Source: UBA1234 sp964400015 (GTDB lineage Bacteria; Bacillota; Clostridia; TANB77; UBA1234). From it: a DNA stretch of 64,000 nucleotides. Positions 45,733 through 52,503 of this stretch are shown here, in pieces. The translations under genes were made by a program, and so were the position numbers. Below the pieces are notes generated by a model. It saw only the letters and a list, made by a program, of their open reading frames with translations. It was not told the origin of the DNA and ran no database searches. How positions within the stretch are numbered: position 1 is the first letter of the stretch; the number at the start of each line of letters is the position of its first letter. The DNA is taken from assembly GCA_964400015.1 (NCBI GenBank), contig CAYNRR010000001.1, positions 123,281 to 187,280 on the forward strand, given 5' to 3'.

Positions 45733-47166
45733 TTATTCCATATTTATATTCCATGCACCTATCATGTCTGTGCCTTCGGCTAGGACCTCAGACTTTAGAG
45801 AAACTACAGGGCGCACCCCATTCGCGTAGTAGCTGTTGCTGTACACGTAGCCGCTGCTATCCACGCACCACAAGTCGCGAGAGTTATAAGCAGAGGCTAG
45901 CCAGTAGTATGCGTAGTTGCCACTATTAGTAGCAGGTACAGCTAATAAGTCTTGATACTTAGCTGCTGTTACAGATGTACCAGATTTGGTGGTTGTATTC
46001 CCTGTTGGATCGTATACTTTATCCAAATCTTCTTTTGTCATTGCACGTACTTTTAAAGTACCTGCCTTTTTTTCTCCTGTAACAGTAGTTGTAGCTCCAG
46101 AATATTGTGTACTAGTATATGTAACTGTTGTATCTTGTGTATATGTTGCTGTATATTTATTAGTAAAAACTTCTGTTAATGTTTGAAAAGGATTAAATCC
46201 TGTTGTTCTATAGGTATTATCATCTGATGAAGAAAACGCTGTTGTTAAAAAATTTATAGCTAAATTTTTTATACTTGTAGTTGGATAACTATAATGACGA
46301 TAAGTTAAAGGTACACCAGCACTTACCAGGTTCACCGTTCCTGGTGCAGGATTTCCGTCTATATCTACATCTTTACTTAGAACTCTCCATCCTCTTCTTT
46401 TAGCAATGTAACTACTACCACCATTACTTGATACATTATCATAATAAACCGGATAATTTACGTAGTCCCCTATTTCTACTACTTCTGAAAGTTGTGGCAA
46501 TGCACCTAAACTTGTTGTCCATACTGCATAAAGCGTTGCTGATGTTTCTGTTCCTATTTGTACTGCAGCAGGAATTATATCTCCTTGTCTGTAGCTTGGT
46601 GTTGTTGCGTTTTTGTCTGTGCTCCAACCTAAAAAGTAGTATCCCTCTCTTGTAGGTGTTTGACTTGTTACTACAAATGGTGCGCCGTGAACTCTTGTTG
46701 TTGCAAGACCTGTAGGCATTGTTGCATCTGTTGCATTTACATCGTATGTTACTGTTTGAGATACTGAGCTGTCATATATTATTGAAGTATTTCCGTTTGC
46801 ATCTTTAAGTGCAAGGTATAGAGTATTTGTACCACTTAGGTTTGGAAGTGTCATTTCAATAACCTTGTTTGTTTCATAATCTTCCCAAGCTGTAATTTTT
46901 TCAGTATTAGAAATTGGGCTTGTGCTTATGTAGTACTTAATCTCGTTATCTGCACACATATTGTCTGCTGCAAAAATTTGCACTTGAACTTTTGCTCTGT
47001 CTACGTAATTTACATTATTTACTTCTGTCGCTCCTATTATTTGAAGTCTGCCCCATGGAGCAACTACATCATTGTCGTAATAAAGGTTTTCTGCAAAAGC
47101 TATACTACTCATTCCAAGTATTAGCCCTGCTCCACAGCATAACTTTTTTAAATATTTTTTATTCAT
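45733..47166 (-). CDS. DGR variable target protein, secreted (477 aa)
   Basis: A signal peptide (residues ~1-25, ending IAFA) precedes an Ig-like region, then an InlB/Flg_new-type beta-grasp repeat (about 160-215, with REGYYFLGWSTDKNATTP). A C-terminal domain follows (about 225-477) with GDYVNYPVYY, RRGWRVLSKD, and the terminal YYWLASAYNSRDLW...GVRPVVSLKSEV. The GxRPVxxL ending after a variable stretch is typical of C-type-lectin-fold DGR targets. The VR covers residues 422-454. Codons that align with template adenines encode R430, D431, C434, D436, S437, S438, Y440, Y442 and S443-A448, which would line a ligand-binding face. It is the gene before the accessory genes; RBS GAGAGGAGAATTTTAATG. 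Confidence 0.93.
   Translation of the reverse strand: MNKKYLKKLCCGAGLILGMSSIAFAENLYYDNDVVAPWGRLQIIGATEVNNVNYVDRAKVQVQIFAADNMCADNEIKYYISTSPISNTEKITAWEDYETNKVIEMTLPNLSGTNTLYLALKDANGNTSIIYDSSVSQTVTYDVNATDATMPTGLATTRVHGAPFVVTSQTPTREGYYFLGWSTDKNATTPSYRQGDIIPAAVQIGTETSATLYAVWTTSLGALPQLSEVVEIGDYVNYPVYYDNVSSNGGSSYIAKRRGWRVLSKDVDIDGNPAPGTVNLVSAGVPLTYRHYSYPTTSIKNLAINFLTTAFSSSDDNTYRTTGFNPFQTLTEVFTNKYTATYTQDTTVTYTSTQYSGATTTVTGEKKAGTLKVRAMTKEDLDKVYDPTGNTTTKSGTSVTAAKYQDLLAVPATNSGNYAYYWLASAYNSRDLWCVDSSGYVYSNSYYANGVRPVVSLKSEVLAEGTDMIGAWNINME
45804..45902 (-). repeat. DGR variable repeat (VR) in the target gene
   Basis: 99 bp aligned with the TR without gaps. All 14 differences are at TR adenines: nine A to G, four A to T, one A to C. 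The 3' part GAATGGGGTGCGCCCTGTAG is unchanged except for conserved adenines and probably contains the IMH-type GC-rich region. Identity ends exactly at both borders. Confidence 0.96.
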
Positions 47167-47186
47167 TAAAATTCTCCTCTCTTTAA

Positions 47187-47735
47187 CTAGTTGTCGTTAT
47201 TTGCAATTTCTATTTTTACATCGCTGGCATAAGTAATATCTTCAAGCACATATGTTTTAAACTTGCTACTCTCTAGCCCTGCAAGGTCGGTTAAAATTCC
47301 ACCAAAAACATCTTGTACTTCGCCACTTTCATTTAGTGCTTTAATACTCAAGCTTTCTGCTTTTGAATATTCTTCTGATGTATTTTTTACATCTGCTGTA
47401 AAAGTGCATTTGCCACTATCTATCTTGCCGATTTTCATGTTTGAAAACTCAACATTTCCAAGCTTTTGCACGCCAGAAACATTTACATACTCCATTACTG
47501 TATCGTTGTTATCTAGTCTTCCTTGTATGCTACCCTCATACTCTGGAATGTTTTCATAGTCCTTATCTACAACATCGTCATCTCCGATTTCATCACCAGA
47601 GCTAGTTTCTATTTTCTGCTCTTTTTTCCTCATCAAATCGTTAGAAGAACTTGAAAGAGTAAAAGCTTTTATAAACAGCAGTATTAACCCCATCATTGCA
47701 GCCAGCAAACAAATGTAACCAATGTTTTTTTTCAT
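47187..47735 (-). CDS. Membrane-anchored protein at the head of the DGR operon (182 aa)
   Basis: I start at ATG 47735 because AAAGGAGTGAGAAG precedes it; the longer frame starts 18 bp earlier. The product has one N-terminal helix (residues ~4-24), an acidic linker (GDEIGDDDVVDKDYEN, about 48-63) and a beta-sandwich-like domain (about 85-182) with VEFSNMKIGKIDSGKCTFTADVKNTS, resembling FxLYD-type extracellular domains. The function is unknown. It ends 21 bp before the variable target gene. Inference: it may hold or present the target protein on the cell surface. Confidence 0.65.
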   Translation of the reverse strand: MKKNIGYICLLAAMMGLILLFIKAFTLSSSSNDLMRKKEQKIETSSGDEIGDDDVVDKDYENIPEYEGSIQGRLDNNDTVMEYVNVSGVQKLGNVEFSNMKIGKIDSGKCTFTADVKNTSEEYSKAESLSIKALNESGEVQDVFGGILTDLAGLESSKFKTYVLEDITYASDVKIEIANNDN

Positions 47736-47776
47736 TCTTCTCACTCCTTTCATCCAGAATAAATCATCTTGGCTTG

Positions 47777-47805
47777 ATTATAGCTTTTTCGCCACACCAA
47801 TTCAA
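47777..47805 (-). promoter_or_regulatory. Promoter of the DGR operon
   Basis: On the minus strand: -35 TTGAAT (47800-47805), 17 bp, consensus -10 TATAAT (47777-47782), 42 bp before the start at 47735. It could drive target, accessory genes, TR, reverse transcriptase and the giant gene, since no clear minus-strand terminator lies between them. Confidence 0.65.
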
Positions 47806-47807
47806 CA

Positions 47808-47880
47808 CGCGTATACGCGCGAAATATAATTATAGGTAGGGTTTGCGAGCTTCAGCAACTTGTTTTTACTTTACGGAAGA
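47808..47880 (-). promoter_or_regulatory. Palindrome and conserved block upstream of the DGR promoter
   Basis: A perfect 12-bp palindrome CGCGTATACGCG (47808-47819) abuts the -35 box. Further upstream come CCCTACCTATAAT and a CTTCCGTAAAG box (47870-47880). The same order occurs at 5331-5405 upstream of the other surface gene. Likely operator sites. The remaining sequence from 47881 to 48023 shows no gene. Confidence 0.45.
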
Positions 47881-48023
47881 TAGTTTCACGCAAATTATTT
47901 GTGTTGCTATTTTACGTTTTATTAAGTTTAACTTACTTTTTTATTACACACCTGTTACAAGAGCAACAAACTGCGTGGCTGAAAGTCCTTTAAAATATGG
48001 TTTCCGTAAGTGAAGAAGTATAA

Positions 48024-48069
48024 AAAAATAGAAAATGTACAGGAACTATCCTGCACATTTTCTATTTTT
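48024..48069 (-). terminator. Strong bidirectional terminator after the AAA/DUF4143 gene
   Basis: A 21-bp stem with one mismatch (48024-48044 with 48049-48069), loop ACTA, and A/T runs at both ends. On the minus strand it follows the stop of the ATPase gene at 48112. Confidence 0.88.
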
Positions 48070-48111
48070 AGTTTTTATTACTTTTTAGGACTATTAGTTT
48101 GTTTCATATTT

Positions 48112-49311
48112 TTATACACTCTTATCTAATAACCATTCCAACACATTTTGAATTATAATACCTTCTTCGTTATATACTGGAATATGATCCATGGTTAATA
48201 TGGTTTTGGTGTAATTATCAGGTATCTTTTGCAATGAATTTAACTCTCGTGCTAATATTCTATTTTCATTATCTCTTAAAGTTTCACAAACTTGGATATA
48301 TTGTTTTCCTTTGCTATTTATAGCTACAAAGTCAACTTCTAGGTTATCAACTTTTCCAATAAAAACTTCATAACCTCGTCTTAATAATTCCAAGTAAACA
48401 ACGTTTTCCAATATATGACCACTATCGCCTGGCTTTCTTCCCAACATAAAATATCTTAGCCCCAGGTCTGAAACGTAGTATTTTTCACCTGTTTTCAAAT
48501 ATTGTTTTCCTTTTATATCATACCTTGTTGCTTTATATAAGAAAAATGACTCTATAAAACCTTCAAGATATCTTTCAACAGTTCTAGAGTTTATGGTTCT
48601 ACCGTCACTTGTTAAAGTGTTTGCAATAGTATTTGCAGAAGTCAAATTGCCAATATTGTCTAACGCAAAATTTGCAACACTTTTTAACATTGATTCACTA
48701 GTTATATTCTTTCTTATCATTACATCTTTTATAATTACATCGTTATATAATCCACCTAAATATTTTCCGATTTCATCTTCTTCTAACTCAGTTGTGTAAG
48801 GGAAACTACCCAATGAAACATAATTGCTATAAATCTTTTCTAAGTTATCGGTATTCATTGTACTGCAATATTCTTTAAAAGATAACGGCAACATTTTAAT
48901 TTCTATATATCTTCCAGATAAAAGTGTAGCAAGCTCAGATGACAACAAATTAGCGTTAGATCCAGTTATATATAAATCAATGTTTTTATTTATATATAAA
49001 CTATCAATTGCTTTTTGGAAGTTTTCGATTTGTTGAACTTCATCTATAAACACATAATTCTTTTTATTTTCTACTAGGTTATCAACTACATAAGTATATA
49101 AATCCATATATGTTTTTATAAAGTTATATCGTAAATCTTCCAAATTTATGCTTATAATCTGCTTTTCATCGATGCCATTTTCGAGTAGATATTTTCTAAA
49201 CATCTCTAAAATAGTACTTTTACCACATCTCTTAATTCCCGTAACGACTTTTATTAAATCTTTATCTTTAAATTTCTTTAATTCATTTATGTATTCAGTT
49301 CTTTCTATCAT
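48112..49311 (-). CDS. AAA_14/DUF4143 ATP-binding protein (399 aa)
   Basis: The N-terminal P-loop ATPase domain carries Walker A GIKRCGKST (about residues 25-33), Walker B YVFIDEVQQ (about 90-98) and sensor TGSNANLLSSEL. The C-terminal DUF4143 domain (about 205-355, with YYVSDLGLRYFMLG and NVVYLELLRRGYEVFIG) looks like a PD-(D/E)xK nuclease relative, with VDFVAIN as a candidate motif. Such proteins are very common, often mobile, in Clostridia and Bacteroidia genomes; their biological role is unresolved. It lies 25 bp downstream of a Phd-like antitoxin gene and is probably co-transcribed with it. Confidence 0.9.
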   Translation of the reverse strand: MIERTEYINELKKFKDKDLIKVVTGIKRCGKSTILEMFRKYLLENGIDEKQIISINLEDLRYNFIKTYMDLYTYVVDNLVENKKNYVFIDEVQQIENFQKAIDSLYINKNIDLYITGSNANLLSSELATLLSGRYIEIKMLPLSFKEYCSTMNTDNLEKIYSNYVSLGSFPYTTELEEDEIGKYLGGLYNDVIIKDVMIRKNITSESMLKSVANFALDNIGNLTSANTIANTLTSDGRTINSRTVERYLEGFIESFFLYKATRYDIKGKQYLKTGEKYYVSDLGLRYFMLGRKPGDSGHILENVVYLELLRRGYEVFIGKVDNLEVDFVAINSKGKQYIQVCETLRDNENRILARELNSLQKIPDNYTKTILTMDHIPVYNEEGIIIQNVLEWLLDKSV

Positions 49312-49336
49312 AATAAATTTATCCTTTTTCTTCTTT

Positions 49337-49591
49337 CTATATTTTATCTATTTCATCACGTAGTTCTTCTTCCGAAAATTTTTCGCCGTTTTCTAATGAA
49401 TCAATTCCTTTCTTTAGTTCTTTATATAGTACTTGAGTATTTGTTAAAACTTCAAATAATTCAATACTCATTACAGCTAAGTCACCATAACCATTTTTGG
49501 TAATATATACAGGATTGTTTGTTTTATGGCAAATCTCTGAAATTTCATTGTATTTATTTCTTAAATCTGAACTTGGTCTAATAAGTGGCAT
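49337..49591 (-). CDS. Phd/YefM-type antitoxin-like protein (84 aa)
   Basis: The N-terminal half shows the Phd fold pattern: MPLIRPSSDLRNKYNEISE, then PVYITKNGYGDLAVMSIELFE. The C-terminal half (VLYKELKKGIDSLENGEKFSEEEL) is helical and acidic like the toxin-binding part of RelE/ParE antitoxins. No RelE-type toxin gene is adjacent; the next gene on the strand is the AAA/DUF4143 ATPase. GGGAGGGAG precedes the ATG, and a perfect palindrome upstream suggests autoregulation. A degraded inverted copy of its 3' part lies at 51602-51677. Confidence 0.85.
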   Translation of the reverse strand: MPLIRPSSDLRNKYNEISEICHKTNNPVYITKNGYGDLAVMSIELFEVLTNTQVLYKELKKGIDSLENGEKFSEEELRDEIDKI

Positions 49592-49632
49592 ATTAACTCC
49601 CTCCCTATAAATTCTATCGATATATTATCGTA

Positions 49633-49653
49633 ATATTGATATTTTATCAATAT
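49633..49653 (-). promoter_or_regulatory. Palindromic operator upstream of the Phd-like gene
   Basis: ATATTGATA (49633-49641) and TATCAATAT (49645-49653) form a perfect 9-bp inverted repeat around TTT, 42 bp upstream of the start codon. It fits autorepression by the antitoxin. Confidence 0.5.
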
Positions 49654-49707
49654 ATTTTCAGTGGAGTAATAGAAATCTAGTCAAATTATAAAAACAAAAT
49701 TATATTA

Positions 49708-49773
49708 TCGACAAGAAAGAAAAAATGTGCTAAAATGTAACAAAAGGGTGTGAAAATACATACTTTTGTTACA
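49708..49773 (+). promoter_or_regulatory. AbiE promoter with inverted-repeat operator
   Basis: TCGACA (49708-49713), 17 bp, TAAAAT (49731-49736). A perfect 11-bp inverted repeat TGTAACAAAAG/CTTTTGTTACA (49736-49746 and 49763-49773) begins at the last base of the -10 box. In characterised AbiE systems the antitoxin AbiEi binds inverted repeats at its own promoter. Confidence 0.7.
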
Positions 49774-49791
49774 AAAAGCGTGGGGATATAA

Positions 49792-50544
49792 ATGAAAAGA
49801 TATGAAAAAGTACTAGCATTAAAAGTTTTTAATGTGAAAGACGTATGTGATTTGACTGGTAATATAAATACAGCCAAAAGTCTAATAAGGAACCTATTAT
49901 TATTTGGATACATAAAAAGAGTGAAACACAATTTATATGTTGTATGTAATATAGAATTTAAAAATACAATTCCAGATCAATATATGATAGCCTCAAAAAT
50001 AAAAGATGATGCGTATATATCATATCATTCTGCATTAGAATATTATGGAGTTAAGAATCAGCTTTTTTATGAGGTATATGTTTCTACAAAGAAAAGGTTT
50101 ACAAATTTTGAATTTGAAGGCATATCATACAAATATGTAGATAGTAAATACGATTTTGGAATAGTAGAAAACAATAAAGTTAGGGTAACAGATAAAGAAA
50201 GAACATTTATAGATTGTATAGATAAAACGGAATTAGCCGGTGGAAATGAAGAACTAATAATGTGTTTAGAGCTATTGGGGAAACTAAATGGAGAAAAAAT
50301 ACTAAAATATTTAGAATATTATAATTCAAACAAATTGTATTTAAAAGTAGGTTTTTTCTTGGAATTATATAAAGAACATTATGGAATAGAATACGACGTA
50401 ATAGATATCTGCAGAAAAAAAAGTGAAAACAAAAGATTATATTTTAATGAAGAAACAAAAAGAATGAAAGGAAAATATATAGAAGAATGGAATTTAATTG
50501 TTCCAAAAATATTTTTAAATAAAGGAAGAGGTTTGTATTGGTAG
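49792..50544 (+). CDS. abiEi: AbiEi-type antitoxin/transcriptional repressor (250 aa)
   Basis: An N-terminal winged helix-turn-helix (residues ~1-50, KVFNVKDVCDLTGNINTAKSLIRNLL then GYIKRVKHNLYVV) is followed by the AbiEi C-terminal domain (about 60-180). That domain has AYISYHSALEYYGVKNQLFYEVYV and VTDKERTFIDCIDKTELAGG, the family's signature stretch. In type IV toxin-antitoxin systems AbiEi neutralises AbiEii without binding it directly and represses the promoter. It overlaps the toxin gene by 7 bp. The extra C-terminal ~70 residues are family-variable. Confidence 0.9.
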   Translation: MKRYEKVLALKVFNVKDVCDLTGNINTAKSLIRNLLLFGYIKRVKHNLYVVCNIEFKNTIPDQYMIASKIKDDAYISYHSALEYYGVKNQLFYEVYVSTKKRFTNFEFEGISYKYVDSKYDFGIVENNKVRVTDKERTFIDCIDKTELAGGNEELIMCLELLGKLNGEKILKYLEYYNSNKLYLKVGFFLELYKEHYGIEYDVIDICRKKSENKRLYFNEETKRMKGKYIEEWNLIVPKIFLNKGRGLYW

Positions 50545-51497
50545 AAAATTATAGAAATTATATAGAGAATATTTCAAAAGAGACAGGCTTTATTCAATCA
50601 ACACTTGAAAAAGTAGAAAGACTGTTGAGAATTTTGGAGTGGATGAACAATGACGAAAAATTAAACAAACTATTAGCATTAAAGGGTGGCACTGCAATAA
50701 ATACAGCAATTTTTAATTTTCCAAGATTATCAGTAGACATTGATTTGGATCTAACTAAAAATTTAAAAAGGGATGAACTGATAAAGGAAAGAGAAAATAT
50801 ACACAACTTATTAGTTAATTATTTGAGTGGTAATAATTATAAAGTCAATGTTGAAAAGTCTAAAAATGTATATGCACTAGATTCAATTGTTGCAGAATAT
50901 ATTGATATAAAAGGAAACGTTGATAATATTAAAATCGAAATAAATTATATGAATAGAGTACATATTTTAGAAACGAAAAAAATAGATGTTAATACTGATA
51001 TTTTTAGTGACAAACATTTAACAATACATTGCATTCACCCAATAGAAATTTACGCTGCAAAGCTTTGTGCTTTATTAAATAGAACTACTGCAAGAGATTT
51101 ATATGATGTTTATACATTAAGCAAATATAATTTGTTTGATAAAGAAGAAAAACAACTGTTAAGACAATGCTTTATGTTAGAGTATATTGCTGTCAATGAT
51201 TACAAATTAAAGGATATGAAAATTGATAATATTGAAAAATTAAAAAGACAAGATATAAAAACTATGTTGTTACCAACGTTAAAAGATAGAAATCCTAAAA
51301 ATAATAATGTGGATGTAATGAAAAATGCTGTAAGAGAATATTTAAAAGATATTTTAATTATGGATGATAAGGTAAATGAATTTTATGATAAATTTCAAAA
51401 AGGAATTTATGAACCCGAATTATTATTTGATAATAAAGAAATAATAGAAAGAGTAAAAGAACATCCAATGGTAATATGGAAATTAAATAAAAGGTAA
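50538..51497 (+). CDS. abiEii: AbiEii nucleotidyltransferase toxin (319 aa)
   Basis: A DUF1814-type nucleotidyltransferase. LALKGGTAINTAIF (about residues 45-58) and SVDIDLDLTK (about 63-72) supply the GG...DxD catalytic core. HCIHPIEIYAAKLCALLNRTTARDLYDVYTL (about 172-202) gives the Lys and Asp further along. Known homologues modify tRNA or bind GTP and cause reversible growth arrest, blocking phage. The start is TTG 50538, overlapping abiEi by 7 bp with AAAGGAAGAGG upstream. The pair is closed by a strong terminator at 51696. Confidence 0.9.
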   Translation: MVENYRNYIENISKETGFIQSTLEKVERLLRILEWMNNDEKLNKLLALKGGTAINTAIFNFPRLSVDIDLDLTKNLKRDELIKERENIHNLLVNYLSGNNYKVNVEKSKNVYALDSIVAEYIDIKGNVDNIKIEINYMNRVHILETKKIDVNTDIFSDKHLTIHCIHPIEIYAAKLCALLNRTTARDLYDVYTLSKYNLFDKEEKQLLRQCFMLEYIAVNDYKLKDMKIDNIEKLKRQDIKTMLLPTLKDRNPKNNNVDVMKNAVREYLKDILIMDDKVNEFYDKFQKGIYEPELLFDNKEIIERVKEHPMVIWKLNKR

Positions 51498-51601
51498 TAA
51501 AAAAGTAAGTTAACCCTAAAAGAGAGTTAGTATAGAAACATAAATAGACACTTTTGTAATTTGTCGCAGTAGTGTCGCAGCTTTACTGCATATAAAAATA
51601 A

Positions 51602-51677
51602 CTAACAGATACTCAAGTACTATATAAAGAACTAAAAAAATGAATTGATTCATTAGATAACGGCGAAAAAGATTGAT
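51602..51677 (+). pseudogene. Degraded fragment of the Phd-like antitoxin gene
   Basis: In plus-strand frame this reads LTDTQVLYKELKK, stop, IDSLDNGEKD, stop; it matches residues ~47-71 of the Phd-like protein encoded at 49337-49591 on the other strand. The internal TGA and missing ends show it is dead. It places an inverted copy of the gene on the far side of the AbiE pair. Confidence 0.85.
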
Positions 51678-51695
51678 AATTTGTGTAAACTAATA

Positions 51696-51738
51696 AAATC
51701 CTTTCTATGTTAGTTTGTATATAACATAGAAAGGATTT
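51696..51738 (+). terminator. Terminator of the AbiE operon
   Basis: A perfect 17-bp stem (51696-51712 with 51722-51738) is followed by ATTTTTTC. The sequence from 51740 to 51873 holds nothing else recognisable. Confidence 0.9.
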
Positions 51739-51873
51739 ATTTTTTCGTCAGTCCTCGCAAATATTTTTACATACTCAAGATTTTAATTTTCTAGAGCTTT
51801 TAACGTTTTTTGTATCAAAAAGGTGTATTTTCACATTCTTTCAATACATTTTTCGTGTTTTGGCTTATTCATT

Positions 51874-52491
51874 TTATTTTATTATTCTTATCTCGCCCAT
51901 TTCTATTTTTGCACATTCAAATCCTTCTTCATTGTCTATTTTTTCTATGTTGGCTTTCATGATTATGTCTGCAATTCTTAGTTGCGTAGGGTTTATTTCA
52001 TTTGCTGCTATGAATGCACTTCTGTTTCCTTTTGCTCCTGCATGTGCAAATCCTCTAAGTTTTCCTAATACTATTACGTTGCCTTCTGCTATTATTTCTG
52101 CTCCTGAATTTACATCACCTAGTACTATTATGCTTCCCTCAAAGTCTACTCTTCTTCCTGATCTTAGGACTCCTTTTATTACTTTTGTTTGTGTTATTGT
52201 TGTGTCTTTTGTGAATATGTTGTTTATTGTTGCCAGTCCCATTTGCTTTGGTCTTTCTATTTTTACTTCTAAATCTGTTTTTGTTTTTATCATTGCTTCT
52301 ATTTCGGTTTCTTCACCATCTAGTAGACGCTTTCCTGTTACTATTATTGGTGGTTTTACTTTTTCAAATAACGTGTCTGATGCTGATAATATTTTTGTTA
52401 GTTTTGATTTTATTTCTGGGTAACTTACATCTTTATTTAGTGTTATTACCAATTTGTTATTTTTATTTTCAAAAAGTACTTCTGTATTCAT
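51874..52491 (-). CDS. minC: Septum site-determining protein MinC
   Basis: A 205-residue inhibitor of FtsZ assembly. The N-terminal FtsZ-binding domain is about residues 1-90. The C-terminal right-handed beta-helix is about 100-195, with TKVIKGVLRSGRRVDFEGSIIVLGDVNSGAEI and AEGNVIVLGKLRGFAHAGAKGN, the MinD-binding surface. Its partners minD and minE are encoded 10 kb away at 62.3-63.8 kb, separated by the mre cluster, so the genes are split compared with the usual minC-minD adjacency. It ends the mre-pbp2-minC transcript, 12 bp after the PBP gene. Confidence 0.95.
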   Translation of the reverse strand: MNTEVLFENKNNKLVITLNKDVSYPEIKSKLTKILSASDTLFEKVKPPIIVTGKRLLDGEETEIEAMIKTKTDLEVKIERPKQMGLATINNIFTKDTTITQTKVIKGVLRSGRRVDFEGSIIVLGDVNSGAEIIAEGNVIVLGKLRGFAHAGAKGNRSAFIAANEINPTQLRIADIIMKANIEKIDNEEGFECAKIEMGEIRIIK

Positions 52492-52503
52492 TTTTCTTTC
52501 TCC

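Noticed and set aside
43536..47186. A second VR or second TR
   Set aside because: I looked for the GVRPVV coding stretch and for AAC-rich blocks elsewhere in the window and found only the one pair.
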